The position numbers and the translations under genes are program-made. A stretch of 64,000 bases of DNA from Durusdinium trenchii (taxonomy: Eukaryota > Sar > Dinophyceae > Suessiales > Symbiodiniaceae): NCBI GenBank assembly GCA_963970005.1, contig CAXAMN010025617.1, positions 321,312 to 385,311 on the forward strand. The letters are read 5' to 3'. Shown one piece after another: positions 31,201 through 38,590 of this stretch. Numbering within the stretch: position 1 is the first letter of the stretch; each line of letters starts with the position of its first letter. The notes beneath the pieces are model-generated. The model was not told the origin of the DNA and made no database searches. It saw nothing but the letters and a program-made list of their open reading frames with translations.

Positions 31201-32055
31201 CACTTTAGTATTCGTCCAGGATGCGTAGGGATATATCTGGATGATCAATCCCCAACAGAATAATCTTTTTCACAGTTCACCTGGCTTCCCATGCACAGAA
31301 ACACCACTCCTGGGAGATCGCAGGCTACCATTCCGAACACTTCGATGCCTTGAGGAGTGGCGAGACGCCTTGATGCCAGAGGATCTGGACATTTGGAGTC
31401 TGGAGACAGATTTGGGCATCGTGCTGGCAGCACCCTTCCAGGAGAGGTTTTGCTTTTTCTATTGTATTCTGGCTGTCCGGGCAGGGGATACCCTTCCAGG
31501 AGAGGAGTATCCCGGTAGCCCTTTTTAGACATCTTGCAAGAGGGTACACAGGGTGCGAGGAACGCCGACCCAGGCTGCCTGAGGTTCAATGAGCAAAGGA
31601 AACTGGCACATGCATGGGAAACTGCTCACCAAGGCTAGGCAGATAGATTGGATTGGTTGAGAGAGCATATGAAACACGGAGTGGTCCTTTCCCGTTGAGA
31701 ACGTCGACCACATCTCCCATCCTCCCGGGTCACCCTGAAAACGTGGACGGCCTCGCCATCTCCCAGTCTCCCTTTTGGGAGATGGGCTTTGAGACGTGGA
31801 AGATTCAGTAGCAAGAGATCAGTGATCGATGGTCTTTTCAAAGCTGTCTCAGATTGGTGGTCAACACCAAAGTATGGCAAAGTGGCAAGCCCTAGGGAAG
31901 TTTCATGAAGGTTCTGAAAAAGAGCCCTGCAAGACTTGGATCACCTGGTTGAGGAGACGCTCCGTCGTCAGCTGGAGGGTGGGAAAAAGGAAGGCTATTT
32001 GTTGACCAAAGGCCTGAAGCAGGCCGGTGATCGTCCACCTTGTCGTGACGTTTGA
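18567..32055 (+). CDS. Deg/HtrA-like serine protease gene (S1C), many exons
   Basis: Deg/HtrA proteases degrade damaged proteins; they carry a trypsin-like domain with a His-Asp-Ser triad and PDZ-like domains. Exons in order give EMGEDVVALGFPLGQNS, STAPISPGNSGGPLLD with the catalytic Ser, QVLGVNFAGAT, ENINYVIPAFRV, then GVFVGRVHDDGFMSKVG (PDZ-like), GIVYIDEP, EIFGDVGVMAMTQNHV, SRWLLPEKVTKPR, ITYVRPGSYASEA, VNGKTVRTLED, WSLETDLGIVLAAPFQE and a helical tail ending in TGA. Order and motifs fit the long plant/protist Deg type. Most neighbouring exons join in phase. Exons carrying the catalytic His and Asp were not identified; they should lie upstream of 18567. Introns hold five copies of the modular repeat. 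The blocks at 23330, 24198, 26374, 26618, 27546 and 28607 are of uncertain membership. Localisation cannot be read because the N terminus is missing. Confidence 0.8.
18680..18808. repeat. modular dispersed repeat, copy 2
   Basis: TAATTCTATT lead, TTTCTTG, then CTCCTAGTAG units separated by CGATGCCAGGAGCC, CGTCCTTG and CGATGCCCTTTG. It starts 20 bases inside the intron after 18659. Confidence 0.85.
19099..19340. repeat. 59-bp tandem array, four copies, modular repeat copy 3
   Basis: GTGCCTTACTAGTAGTAACA begins at 19099, 19158, 19217 and 19276, an exact 59-bp period with almost no variation, plus a partial fifth copy. Each unit is made of the same words as the dispersed repeat in reverse orientation (AACAAGAAGCTACTAG, GTGCCACG). 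It ends about 40 bases before the acceptor of the exon at 19381. Confidence 0.95.
19381..19471 (+). CDS. Deg-like protease exon with GFPLG motif
   Basis: After ACGAAAG the frame reads VAEMGEDVVALGFPLGQNSL and KISKGV. The strand around (V/A)ALG(F/Y)PLG is a hallmark of the S1C family, forming part of the protease barrel. The 3' edge is unclear: GT is absent, and a GA donor at 19472 would give the phase needed for 20772. Confidence 0.8.
19488..19580. repeat. modular dispersed repeat, copy 4
   Basis: TAGCTTCTTG, TTACTACTAGTAAGGCCC, TTACTAGAAGCGGTGC, TTCCTAGTAGC and TTACTACTA follow one another. It begins within about 20 bases of the end of the preceding exon, as copy 2 does. Confidence 0.8.
19680..20560. 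other. AT-rich intron, no exon seen
   Basis: This part of the protease gene is AT-rich. It repeats the words TTTCTAGA and TTTTTAGACAAC several times (for example 19852, 19900, 20140, 20268, 20411, 20443) at irregular spacing. Frames of 60-100 codons exist on both strands without any motif or codon bias. Confidence 0.5.
20772..20831 (+). CDS. Deg-like protease exon, STAPISPGN
   Basis: The frame reads VAYIAYDFRSTAPISPGN and stops inside the next codon: AAT A|GTCGCT. The single A joins GC at 21326 to make AGC, the catalytic serine of GNSGG. The acceptor is uncertain (20771 or 20802). Confidence 0.8.
21326..21357 (+). CDS. Deg-like protease exon, (S)GGPLLDNAGK
   Basis: After CACTGCAG the exon starts GC GGT GGG CCA, completing the serine codon and giving SGGPLLDNAGK, the oxyanion-hole segment. 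The 3' edge is not clear: a GA donor at 21358 or GC at 21361 are the candidates, and no GT fits. Confidence 0.8.
21851..21959. repeat. modular dispersed repeat, copy 5 (reverse), abutting an exon
   Basis: In reverse orientation: CTAGGAGCAAGAAGCTACTA, GTAACAAAGGGCATCG, CTAGGAGCAAGGACGCTACT and on to CCAGTAACAAG. Its last AG (21958-21959) is the best acceptor for the exon beginning at 21960. Confidence 0.85.
21960..22061 (+). CDS. Deg-like protease exon, QVLGVNFAG
   Basis: The exon encodes SDGPVTGDQVLGVNFAGATR and continues GEESIKGRSE, then one base before GTGGGA. The block (V)xGVNFA is the conserved strand after the catalytic serine in the family. It joins in phase 1 to 22773. Confidence 0.8.
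22773..22807 (+). CDS. Deg-like protease exon, ENINYVIPAFRV
   Basis: After TTGTTCAG the codons give ENINYVIPAFR. This is the typical end of the S1C protease domain (N(Y/F)xIP). A GT donor at 22808 keeps phase 0; GC at 22814 and GT at 22819 are alternatives. Confidence 0.75.
23165..23192. repeat. TA microsatellite
   Basis: A run of TA dinucleotides. Similar runs occur at about 5500-5529, 6103-6120, 14379-14392, 51514-51538, 63248-63266 and 63325-63341. Confidence 0.9.
23330..23520 (+). CDS. exon of unknown content inside the Deg-like gene
   Basis: Between GCTGACAG and a GTGAGT donor, 191 bases with GC-rich third positions encode ALVNLHLKAPGAAVFVPSRT, then EGWAVLNIGLEGDVLDARSR and HPGAEVVGAPRA. 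A second frame is also open but has poorer codon use. I cannot place it in the Deg family; it may be an insertion in the PDZ-like part or a separate exon. Confidence 0.5.
24198..24300 (+). CDS. possible exon
   Basis: The frame reads LDPQPGTLQLFEGLPGMGSA and ends WEMARE. Acceptor CGCCTAG, donor uncertain. Coding by appearance only. Confidence 0.4.
24468..24551 (+). CDS. Deg-like protease exon, PDZ-like segment
   Basis: Twenty-eight whole codons between GCTTCAG and GTGGGA read EGVFVGRVHDDGFMSKVGIA. This fits the start of a PDZ-like domain in Deg proteases (GV(F/Y)(I/V)xRV, then a residue run leading to G(I/L)). Phase 0 at both ends. Confidence 0.7.
24622..25311. repeat. clusters of CGCGAAAG(AT) words
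   Basis: TTCGCGATGAGGCTCGCGAA occurs at about 24635, and TTCGCGATGAGGCCGCGAAA at about 25268, each with extra CGCGAAAGAT words beside it. A third cluster is at 24988-25018. No coding meaning seen. Confidence 0.7.
25731..25810 (+). CDS. possible exon, frame uncertain
   Basis: A GC-rich block after CACCCGCAG and before GTAGCA is open in more than one frame. CLMVFFLRVGPAASDLVAAR has the best codon use. Membership in the protease gene is unknown. Confidence 0.35.
26374..26482 (+). CDS. possible exon
   Basis: The frame encodes VRFQLGLKQMLLNPDESEEE and on to DIPGPGKA, then one base before GTTCGA. The acceptor is not clear. Confidence 0.4.
26618..26764 (+). CDS. exon with in-frame stop, possibly Deg-like
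   Basis: After GACCACAG the frame reads RGRSVGGESRQAALEDLFYI, QKDLKAEVHLTEGP and PDWPEIRRI, then TGA. EDLFYIQKDL faintly recalls the (D)LLYMRxDL block of long Deg proteins. The TGA is then puzzling, unless a donor before it is used. Confidence 0.45.
   Translation, partial: RGRSVGGESRQAALEDLFYIQKDLKAEVHLTEGPKNFVGPDWPEIRRI
26830..26952. repeat. modular dispersed repeat, copy 6
   Basis: TAATTCTATTGAATTCTTG, CTTCTTG, TAGTAGTAAGGCCAGGAGCC, CTAGTAGCTTCTTG, CTCCTAGTATCGATGCC and CTAGTAGCGTCC. Forward orientation, full set of words. Confidence 0.85.
27546..27958 (+). CDS. coding-like region, two frames
   Basis: One frame gives RQVVPDSEVHSDDPEWLQRM and GFKNPKRLKQ. Another, overlapping downstream, gives RREDSEGDPTIDSVTTRD and RAMPTPLQRRPKLVQGF. 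Both look coding, so this may be an exon pair with a hidden intron, or a frame-shifted fragment. A donor at GGCAG|GTCAAC would allow the first frame to end. Not recognised. Confidence 0.35.
27995..28045 (+). CDS. Deg-like protease exon, GIVYIDEP
   Basis: Seventeen codons after TGCGGCAG give GIVYIDEPVTDGLTHKY, a segment found before the (E)xFGDxxVMxMT block of long Deg proteins. A GC donor at 28046 keeps phase 0 with 28386. Confidence 0.65.
28087..28281 (+). CDS. acidic tract frame over a GAT/GAG microsatellite
   Basis: From CATTCAG the frame reads TGPTDEKEIQDDHDD, a long Asp run with an alternating Glu-Asp stretch, then AGGGLAGKRRRRRRQ and TGA. It could be the acidic/basic tail of a real protein. 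It sits between two protease exons that join without it, so it may be an alternative last exon or just a microsatellite. The minus strand gives only poly-Ile/Leu or poly-Ser. Confidence 0.35.
28122..28233. repeat. GAT/GAG trinucleotide microsatellite
   Basis: Runs of GAT, GAC and GAG, with GATGAG pairs in the centre. Confidence 0.95.
28386..28459 (+). CDS. Deg-like protease exon, EIFGDVGVMAMTQNHV
   Basis: After AAGACAG the exon encodes EIFGDVGVMAMTQNHVSEAA and ends two bases into a codon before GTGGCG. The xFGDxxVMxMTxNH block is characteristic of long Deg proteins. The frame stays open to a TAA at 28553 if not spliced. Confidence 0.7.
28607..28668 (+). CDS. possible exon, frame uncertain
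   Basis: Between CTGACAAG and GTAGAC two frames are open: AVFSSGQRMTLLKLQPPQKR in phase with 28459, and SGVFLWPADDPLKTTAAPEE in another. The first has better third positions. It does not join in phase to 29050. Confidence 0.4.
29050..29117 (+). CDS. Deg-like protease exon, RWLLPE
   Basis: AFHRSGNPRLSRWLLPEKVT and KPR follow TGTGCAG. The last codon is CG|G, completed at 29372. RWL(L/H)PE is a conserved block before the second PDZ-like part. A second frame is open here too but does not continue in phase. Confidence 0.65.
29372..29434 (+). CDS. Deg-like protease exon, GSYAS
   Basis: After CATCCCAG the exon gives ITYVRPGSYASEARRKGWLR and two bases before GTGGTG. (V/I)TxVxxGSYAxE is the matching family block. 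It joins in phase to 29719. Confidence 0.7.
29719..29785 (+). CDS. Deg-like protease exon, helical insert
   Basis: One base, then KTEEVLAEGSAVEKAMDSGQ and RM, followed by GTTTGT. The phase fits on both sides (29434 and 30762). The sequence is not part of the usual family pattern, so it may be a lineage-specific insert. Confidence 0.6.
30253..30342. repeat. modular dispersed repeat, copy 7
   Basis: TTACTAGTAGTAAGAATG, CTCCTAGTAGCGATGCC, AGGAGCCCCTAGTAGCGTCC, CTCCTAGAAGCGATGCCC and TTTGCTCCTAGT. Forward orientation. Confidence 0.85.
30476..30555 (+). CDS. possible alternative exon
   Basis: ILPTVMVVGSPSKRSEDVRP and HRWAVG lie between CGGGCAG and GTTTGT with good codon use. Its end phase does not fit the next exon, while 29785 joins 30762 directly, so it may be alternatively used or belong elsewhere. 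Confidence 0.45.
30762..30929 (+). CDS. Deg-like protease exon, helical insert
   Basis: VMCTEEAPLQVDLHQLQERT, RIVTKSTIAEDLGRLDWRKK and CLKNCR end on a whole codon before GTTTTG and join VNGKTV at 31068. Acceptor CCTCTAAG at 30761, or GAG at 30743. Confidence 0.6.
31068..31130 (+). CDS. Deg-like protease exon, VNGKTVRTLED
   Basis: Twenty-one codons after GTGCGCAG give VNGKTVRTLEDCHVAMFFMP and A, the ligand-binding end of a PDZ-like domain. Donor GTGACA. Confidence 0.75.
31382..31446 (+). CDS. Deg-like protease exon, ETDLG block
   Basis: DLDIWSLETDLGIVLAAPFQ and E follow GCCAGAG. (W/F)xL(E/Q)TDLG is a conserved C-terminal block of long Deg proteins. It ends GAG AG|GTTTTG. Confidence 0.75.
31756..31785. 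repeat. 10-bp hairpin
   Basis: CCATCTCCCA and TGGGAGATGG enclose a 10-base loop inside an intron. Confidence 0.7.
31923..32055 (+). CDS. Deg-like protease last exon
   Basis: After CTGAAAAAG a single A completes AGA, then ALQDLDHLVEETLRRQLEGG, KKEGYLLTKGLKQAGD and a TGA at 32053-32055. The phase matches 31446. The tail is a probable helix followed by a short polar end. Confidence 0.7.
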
Positions 32056-32223
32056 AGAGTAGTCAGGTCGACCAAGAAGCAATACCGTTTGGAGGATATG
32101 TCGGTCCATTGATTTTTGATAATATCTCTATTCTAGGAGAGAGGCAGACCCCAACATTGTCAAAATAAAAAAAGAAAAAACTGACATATATAGTTTGACC
32201 ACTGGTTTCTTTGTATATTGTAG

Positions 32224-32307
32224 CACCCAGAACCATCAGCGACCAAGCAAGTTATCCAAGTGAAGATTCCTCACGATTGGTTGGAATTCGCGTACAAAGT
32301 GACGGAT
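32224..32307 (+). CDS. exon of unrecognised gene
   Basis: After TTGTAG the frame reads HPEPSATKQVIQVKIPHDWL and EFAYKVTDI. The donor is uncertain near 32307. It is the first exon-like block downstream of the protease stop. Confidence 0.45.
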
Positions 32308-32689
32308 ATCAGGGTATCCTGCCCTTGCACAAGTGCCGCAAGTGCTACACTCTCTGAAAGAATCATGAAAGTGGATGGCATGGGCCCTTGGAGGATGACA
32401 ATTTCCTTTGCAAACGGATGGTTTTCCACTTCCATGATTATTTCAGACAGTGTATTTTGTGGAATCTCTGAGAACCAACAGACTTACTTGAGTGTCATTA
32501 TGACTTCGTGGCTCGCAGGTGGCTTGAGTCATTTGCAATGCCGTGTTGGACACCTGCGCAATGAAGACAGACTACATTATGCAAGAAGCGAAGCTTGTTC
32601 ATTTCTTTCGGAATGATTCTTGCTGAACATATGCCACTTCAAGACATTCAATAACAGAATAACAGATCATAGAACTATCACCCACAGCA

Positions 32690-32917
32690 ATGGCAGACAT
32701 TGCATCCCGACTCAAAAAGATGTATCACAAGAGACTAGAACCGCACCAAGTCACCGATGCCGTATGTGCAAAGTGGCGCCGGACATGTCTGAGATCCCCA
32801 ACGACAGCACTGCAGCTCCACTGCAAGCCACGGGTCAACCGGCATTCGCTGCTGTCACTTGCGTCGTCCCAAAGACCGGATTTAGACCGGAGTGGTTCCG
32901 ACATAGCCTGTAATTAA
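32690..32917 (+). CDS. coding-like block, frame ambiguous
   Basis: Frame one from ATG 32690 gives MADIASRLKKMYHKRLEPHQ and stays open to TAA. Frame two gives KVAPDMSEIPNDSTAAPLQA, then TGQPAFAAVTCVVPKTGF and TAA, with better third positions in the second half. A hidden intron or a frameshift is possible. Confidence 0.4.
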   Translation: MADIASRLKKMYHKRLEPHQVTDAVCAKWRRTCLRSPTTALQLHCKPRVNRHSLLSLASSQRPDLDRSGSDIACN

Positions 32918-32964
32918 AGGGCTTTTGGGCCAACAATGACCATCCCCAATAGGTTCCTACCATA

Positions 32965-33783
32965 GTGTTCCGTTACTTGGGCGAAAACTCCACGGTTGGG
33001 AAGGTGCTTCTGCAAAGAATTTGGTCCGCAGCGGTTGGCATGTCTCCGCACTTCTGGGTCCCGGTGGTTGCTCGATTTGATAAATTCTCCAAACCAACCC
33101 TGATGGGTGGGAACGTTTGGGGTGGTGCAGCATGCTGTCCATCAGCCATGTTTCTGTGGATTGAGTTGTCAACATAAGCAAATCAAGCAACATCAAGCAA
33201 GTGCATCCTCGTGTGACAGGTGTGATTGAGTCTCACACCAGACCAGATGATCCTCATTCAGATGATGTCATTGTGACATTGGGACCGAAGCCGAACGTCG
33301 GACTTGGGATACTCAGGGCGACTTAAGGATACTCCATGTGTATCCCAGTGAATCCAATGTTTCCCATATTTTCCGCCTGCTGTTCCTACATATTCTTGCA
33401 AGACTTCTTAGGTTGTTTTATGGTCTTTACCGAACAACCATGGTTGCAAGAATTTTACATAATTTTACACTATATACAAAACCATGTCCGCCATTTTTAA
33501 CATAGTTTTTGAAGGCTACGGTGTCATAGACCCCACGTGGTCCCTTTTGGGAATCCCTCTTGGAACCCAAACTCCGCCACTTCCTCGTCACCCAAACCGC
33601 TCCAAACCCGCCCCGTTTTCACCGTTTGGCTCTGGCGACGCCAAGGACTCCACCTTTCAAATCGCTTGGGCGTCGCTGGCGGATCTCAGTCCCTTGGGGA
33701 TGGTGGGTGGCGTAGGTGGACGGAACGACCAATTGAACCGAAATAGCCTCGGCCCCGGAAATCAACCACCCCAATGCAGATGA
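32965..33783 (+). other. open frames without support
   Basis: Two open frames, 32965-33177 (FRYLGENSTVGKVLLQRIWS) and 33484-33783 (rich in Pro, Gly and Ser), have stops but no clear splice signals or motif. I would not call them genes. Confidence 0.3.
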
Positions 33784-34070
33784 GTATGCCAGTCCCATGG
33801 AGTGTTTGAGGTGACAGATCCGTGTTTGCGAAGATGGGATGGGAGGGGCACCGAGTGCAACAGGTGCAAGAAATGGTTGTTATCAATACTGCACGACTTG
33901 TTGTTTTGATGCGACTCAGTATGACCATGTCCAGTTAAGCTGCTATGAAAAACGGGAGAATAATTTCTGGTGTTCACTCGAAGAGAATTGGGCTGGTTTT
34001 GTATATAATCTTAACCATATACTGGTCAAGCGTTTTTTGCTTGCAAAATGCTTGAACACTGGGCGTTGGC

Positions 34071-34196
34071 AAAGTGCCCCACGGCAAATGCTTCTTCCCC
34101 AGTCCAGTCAAACTGGGTGGGCGCTGAGGTTACCAGAAGAACTGGATCAGCACTGGTGAGGCCGGTGAGACGACCGCCGTGGGTCTTGCAGAGAGA
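34071..34196 (+). CDS. possible exon
   Basis: CPTANASSPVQSNWVGAEVT and RRTGSALVRPVRRPPWVLQR end before GTTGCG. Good codon use; not recognised. Confidence 0.4.
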
Positions 34197-34449
34197 GGTT
34201 GCGGTTAAGGCTAACCACCTCAAAACGTCACCTTGTACAAGAGTTACAAGAGCATATCATACCCAAACGCTCCATATAAGCCAAATATGGCCTGCATTCA
34301 CCACCCAAAACCATAAAACGAATGCAATAGTTAATAAGTATTATATATTTTATATCATTATATATCCATGTGCCCAAAGTTCACATGTATTCACCATGCC
34401 TAGGTTTTTTTCCACTTCATCATACTTCATTTTTCTTTGACTTTTGCAG

Positions 34450-34675
34450 ACAATTATTTTTTGGGGAGTGGTGCTGACAGGTGTCGACCATTTGGATCGA
34501 AGTCGCTGGGGATCACAGGGAGAAGTGACTCAAAATAGGGTGCAGCCGTACCAAAATGGGTGTCTTGGGAGAAGAGCTTCGACTCAGGCGAACAGAAAGA
34601 GAGATAAGGAGTTGGAAGAGCTTGAGGTTCGAAAGTGCGCCTCACAGGACCTGTGTCGCATCTCCAAGGAGCAAA
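34450..34675 (+). CDS. exon of unrecognised gene, charged helix
   Basis: Between CTTTTGCAG and a GTGAGT donor the 226 bases are open. The end reads TQANRKRDKELEELEVRKCA, SQDLCRISKEQ, a likely coiled coil. No family recognised. Confidence 0.55.
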
Positions 34676-34995
34676 GTGAGTCATACATGTGCTTCCAAAA
34701 TCTTCCAAAAAAAACAGAATATCCCTTGGGGTCTCCTGGAACAAACAAAATCAGAGCCCAAAACACTCCTAAAGCTGAACCTCAACACTTGTTGGAGTGG
34801 TCCATGTTGTTTCTTTTCGGGGAGGCAACAGCGTTTTATAGTGTGTTTTGACACTACGTACTTGAGTTGTGTGCTTTGGCAACAACTGGGTGATAAGCTT
34901 TTAGCACCAAAGACCTTTCATTCCCAAAGAGATGGGCTTGCGGGTGAAAATGGCACCGATGAACATGATGAACATCCCCCTCGGGCCTAGGGCTT

Positions 34996-35256
34996 AGGGA
35001 ACGGCAGCTGTGGGCTTTGGCTGCTTCGACCAGGTACTTCTTCGTTGTCCCGCATTTTCGACGGAAAAGCAGCAATGATGATAGCAAGGTGGAGAAAGAC
35101 ATGGAATCCAGATTTGCTCAGACCAAATACGACGTCTTCAGCCACTCGCTGGAACCACCTCACCTTGTGCCCATCTTGCGCCCGCAACACGCGCGTAAAA
35201 CCCGGCCAGACATGATCACATGCTTGGGGAGGTTGATGGAACCCCTCCATGGTTGA
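34996..35256 (+). CDS. coding-like block with stop
   Basis: The frame reads ASTRYFFVVPHFRRKSSNDD, then VEKDMESRFAQTKYDVFSHS and ends at TGA 35254-35256. Other frames on both strands are open for long stretches, so strand and frame rest on third-position bias only. Confidence 0.35.
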   Translation, partial: RERQLWALAASTRYFFVVPHFRRKSSNDDSKVEKDMESRFAQTKYDVFSHSLEPPHLVPILRPQHARKTRPDMITCLGRLMEPLHG

Positions 35257-35616
35257 ATTCCTTAGGAAAGAGGGAGAGATCATCAAACACATCCCGCCGG
35301 CCTGAAAACTGAAGTCGTGTTTCTGTGGGTTTTAGGCCACGCGGATCGACGCGTCTTGGTGACTAGAAAGCTTATGTCCTAATTGCAGTGTCTTTCTACA
35401 GTAAAATTATTTGCATCATTTTGTAACAGTGTGGTTTCGTGCTAGCAGCGAGAAGATAAGATAGGACTCCCACGATTATGCCTTGAAATCGCACAAATCT
35501 CATGAATATAGTATATAGAGAGCACCTCACCCACCCCGATTAAGTAGCAGTCTCCTTCAATGAACTTGTTGTGAGGCCGATTTGAACATATGCAAGCCAC
35601 GATGAACGTGCTGACA

Positions 35617-35650
35617 ACCCACCCACCCACCCACCCACCCACCCACCCAG
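35617..35650. repeat. CCCA tetranucleotide microsatellite
   Basis: Eight CCCA units in tandem. Confidence 0.95.
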
Positions 35651-35685
35651 CACCACTGCACCCTATAGTTTAATCACAATTGGTG

Positions 35686-35766
35686 TGAAGCTGATGAAGA
35701 AGATGACGAGGACGACGATGATGAAAGTGACGATAGCGATTGTGATATCTCAACAAAAGCATGAAA
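35686..35766 (+). CDS. acidic tail exon with stop
   Basis: EADEEDDEDDDDESDDSDCD and ISTKA, then TGA. Unlike the perfect GAT run at 28122 it is interrupted (AGT, AGC, TGT), which suggests a coding acidic tail. The acceptor is uncertain. Confidence 0.4.
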
Positions 35767-36101
35767 AAAGAGCTGTAGCACGGTTCTCGGGCCATAAACA
35801 AACATCCTTGCGAATAGCTAGCGCATGGCCGGTTGATGTCTATGTAGGCAATGCTGATGTTTCACCCAAGTGTCTAGCACCAATTCATTGCACGGGCTAG
35901 CCGGTACGTTGAAGGTTGACGTTGAAGCTTCCTGAGGTGTTGAAGGTTACACTTTTGGTGTCATGGCGTGCTTGTCACTGATGTATTCAGATGCATTCAG
36001 TTACAACAAAAAGAACTCGCAAACTGTACCACCGGGTGATTCCGCAAGAAAACACAGGAAGTTCTCCTGGTCCTCACCGATGGCTCTGAGGATCGGCGGT
36101 G

Positions 36102-36173
36102 ATGAAGTCGAGTGCCTTCATGGCCCTCTTGACCGCGGGCGTCGCCGTGCATGCCACGCTGGCAAAGCTTTGG
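36102..36173 (+). CDS. first exon with signal peptide
   Basis: ATG 36102 opens MKSSAFMALLTAGVAVHATL and AKLW, ending on a full codon before GTGAGA. A short basic start, a hydrophobic core and VHA make a classic secretory signal with likely cleavage after VHA. The protein should enter the secretory pathway. Its later exons are not known; 36801-36860 is a candidate. Confidence 0.65.
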
Positions 36174-36800
36174 GTGAGAACCGCCTTGCTTTGGGGGTGT
36201 CTTGGAGTGCACGATTTCTTGGGTGGTGGGGCCGTGGTTGTGTGTGTGTGTGTTTTTAACAAACATGAAGGACTCAGCAACCATCGTCATGATCATCAAT
36301 AATGTGTTCATTTGTTGGGGTGTCCAACCAAACAAAATCTTCTGAGGAAAACCTGGGACATTGCGCAACATTTGATCAATGGTCCGTGAGAATCATGGAC
36401 ACCTCATTACACTTCCTTTAGATCAAGTCGTTTTGTCTCTCTTTGTTCACAATGGGAGACCAGGAGACCCCCCAGCGGTCGTGATGTCCCAACGAACCAC
36501 CTGCAGCAGTAGCTGACTTGAAGGATGGTCAGTCCACTACCTCAAACTGAGTCATGTCGCCCGAGCACTCCCATCCCCATCACCCAACCCAAAGGTTCAC
36601 CAGATTTGTGGAGGGATCGTTCTTTTTTGTACAGTATAATATATGTGTATACTGTATATGTGTAAGTGTTTTTAAACATCTTAAAACTATATATGTTTGA
36701 CCATTTGTAGCATGCTTTGAGCCCAGTTCCGGCCTCACTCGTCCCTTTTGGCCACCAGTCACACTGCCATCCTCCAGGTTGATTGTGCCACTCTATGCAG

Positions 36801-36860
36801 GGTACAGCTCCTTGGTGGACAGAGAGGCAGAGAGGCCCTTAGACCTGCACAGCTCTCCTA
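36801..36860 (+). CDS. possible exon
   Basis: YSSLVDREAERPLDLHSSP is encoded between CTATGCAG and GTGTTG. It may follow the signal-peptide exon, but the phase does not fit directly. Confidence 0.35.
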
Positions 36861-37023
36861 GTGTTGGGTGGTTTTTTTCCTTCATTGTTTGGACATGCTT
36901 GGCTTCAATCAGCACCAACGAATGATCAACTTAGCGGATCCAACAGTTTATTGTGTTGTTCTAATCTAATGATTCTAATGTTAAGTTTCCCAAAACATCT
37001 AGAAACCAAATCATTAGTGCGAG

Positions 37024-37170
37024 CGCTTCTTGAAGGAAGCTTCCCTTTAGGGCGGCGGGGGGGAGCTTCCTTGAAGAAGCGTGAGCTATACTGCGTCCAG
37101 TTGCTAGTAGCTTAAGTAAGCTAGTAGCTTACCTCCTGACTTAATTAAGTAGGCGCCTACTTAAATAAGT
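37024..37170. repeat. cluster of three inverted or direct repeats
   Basis: CGCTTCTTGAAGGAAGCTTC at 37024 is nearly matched in reverse at 37061-37081. TAGTAGCTTA recurs at 37105 and 37123. ACTTAATTAAGTAGGC at 37139-37154 is followed at once by its reverse complement (one mismatch) to 37170, a loop-free palindrome. Confidence 0.8.
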
Positions 37171-37365
37171 AGGGAGGAGGGGGAGCGGGCTACAAAAAAA
37201 GGGGGAAACATTTGGGAACGAAGAGCTGAGTCGAGGTTGGTCTTGTTGACTGTGTCCGAGGCATCAGGCCCTTCAGCCCTTCACCTGACCTTGCTTTGGA
37301 ACTGACCACATGATTTGTCTAGGTTTGCGACGGTTCATGCAAAAGAATTTATTGTATGCTGATGT

Positions 37366-38168
37366 TTGGTCAGATGTTCTCAGTTTCAACCTTGCAGCAA
37401 AACCTTTTGCAGTCCTATAGACAATATTAAGGTTCCAGTGTCCAACAGCTTCTTGGCTTACTGGGCGCAGGGAATAGAAGCAGATGAACATGAGAACCTT
37501 GGTTTGGATGCTGCCCTCGTGTTTTCAAGGTCTGGTAGCCTCAAGGCGGGGTATTTGGAAACGCTTGGCACACTACCGCGTGGTGCTCCTATTTTTGCTC
37601 GGTCTTCAGAGCACCTCGGTGGAGAGGTGTTCTGAGATGGGTGGAATGTGGAATTTGACACCCGCTGAAGTAACGGCATCATCGCCATAGTTTGCGTGCG
37701 AACTTTGGAGATACAAAGAAATATGGTATGAAAAGTTTGGAGGCCCAGGCTGGCCGGTATGCAGATGCGCAAGCTGGTTTCTTCAGACCGGCTGCGTCCG
37801 ATTCGTTGGCCACTTCCAAGAGACTGGGGTTGGTGGTTTTGGATGGAAATAAGCGGATCGGACCACCTCCAATCCTGTCATTCACCGTCTCAGGTGCCTC
37901 AGTGGCGCTAGCCGAGTGGGATCGGCCACTTCCCACTGCGGGACTTTTGTTGCTGCACACAACCTTTGTACCTTGGACGGAACATTCGCGATACACTCGA
38001 GGTTTGGATTTCAAAAAAGCCTTTTCGCATCTTTTCGCCGAAAAAGCTTCGGCGAAGCGCTTTCCATGGTGGTCAAGTGGTCAAGAAGTGAAAACAGTCC
38101 CAGTTCTTCCGGATGAACGCATAGTTAAAAGTTTTGCATGCAAACACGTGACACAGGCTCAGGTTTGA
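37366..38168 (+). other. overlapping open frames, possibly coding
   Basis: Frames 37366-37635, 37692-38168 (158 codons, including ASDSLATSKRLGLVVLDGNK) and 37916-38116 overlap, and a 111-codon frame runs on the minus strand. The GC-rich part at 37700-38110 may hold exons, but I cannot choose a frame. Confidence 0.3.
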
Positions 38169-38363
38169 GGTCCATGCAGCGTGAGTCAACATTGACCGCC
38201 CCAGCTTTGAGGGCCCACAGTTTTGAGGGAATCGTTCAAGCAAACCCTCACAGGGCAAACAAATAAGGATCCAAGCCCTCCCTTCGAGAACCACACCAAA
38301 CACAAGTCACAAGCACCAGACAAAGAGCCACACCCTGGCAGCAGAGAAACAGAAACGACGACA

Positions 38364-38368
38364 ACAAC

Positions 38369-38414
<46 letters not shown>

Positions 38415-38426
38415 CNNNNNNNNNNC

Positions 38427-38472
<46 letters not shown>
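38364..38472. repeat. CAA microsatellite with a 10-N gap
   Basis: A run of CAA is interrupted by ten N (38416-38425). The gap is an assembly mark inside the repeat, so the true length is unknown. Confidence 0.98.
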
Positions 38473-38590
38473 GCAACATCCCGCCAGTGGCCAGACTCTT
38501 GGGAGGGGAAGCTAAGGCAACCTCGAGCATGGGTGTAATTTTTGTTCAGGTCCACGCACATGAAACATTTACGATGCGTTTTTGGCACCT

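Noticed and set aside
30704-31201. 165-codon frame on the minus strand
   Set aside because: It is the shadow of protease exons at 30762 and 31068, which have splice signals, phase and family motifs.
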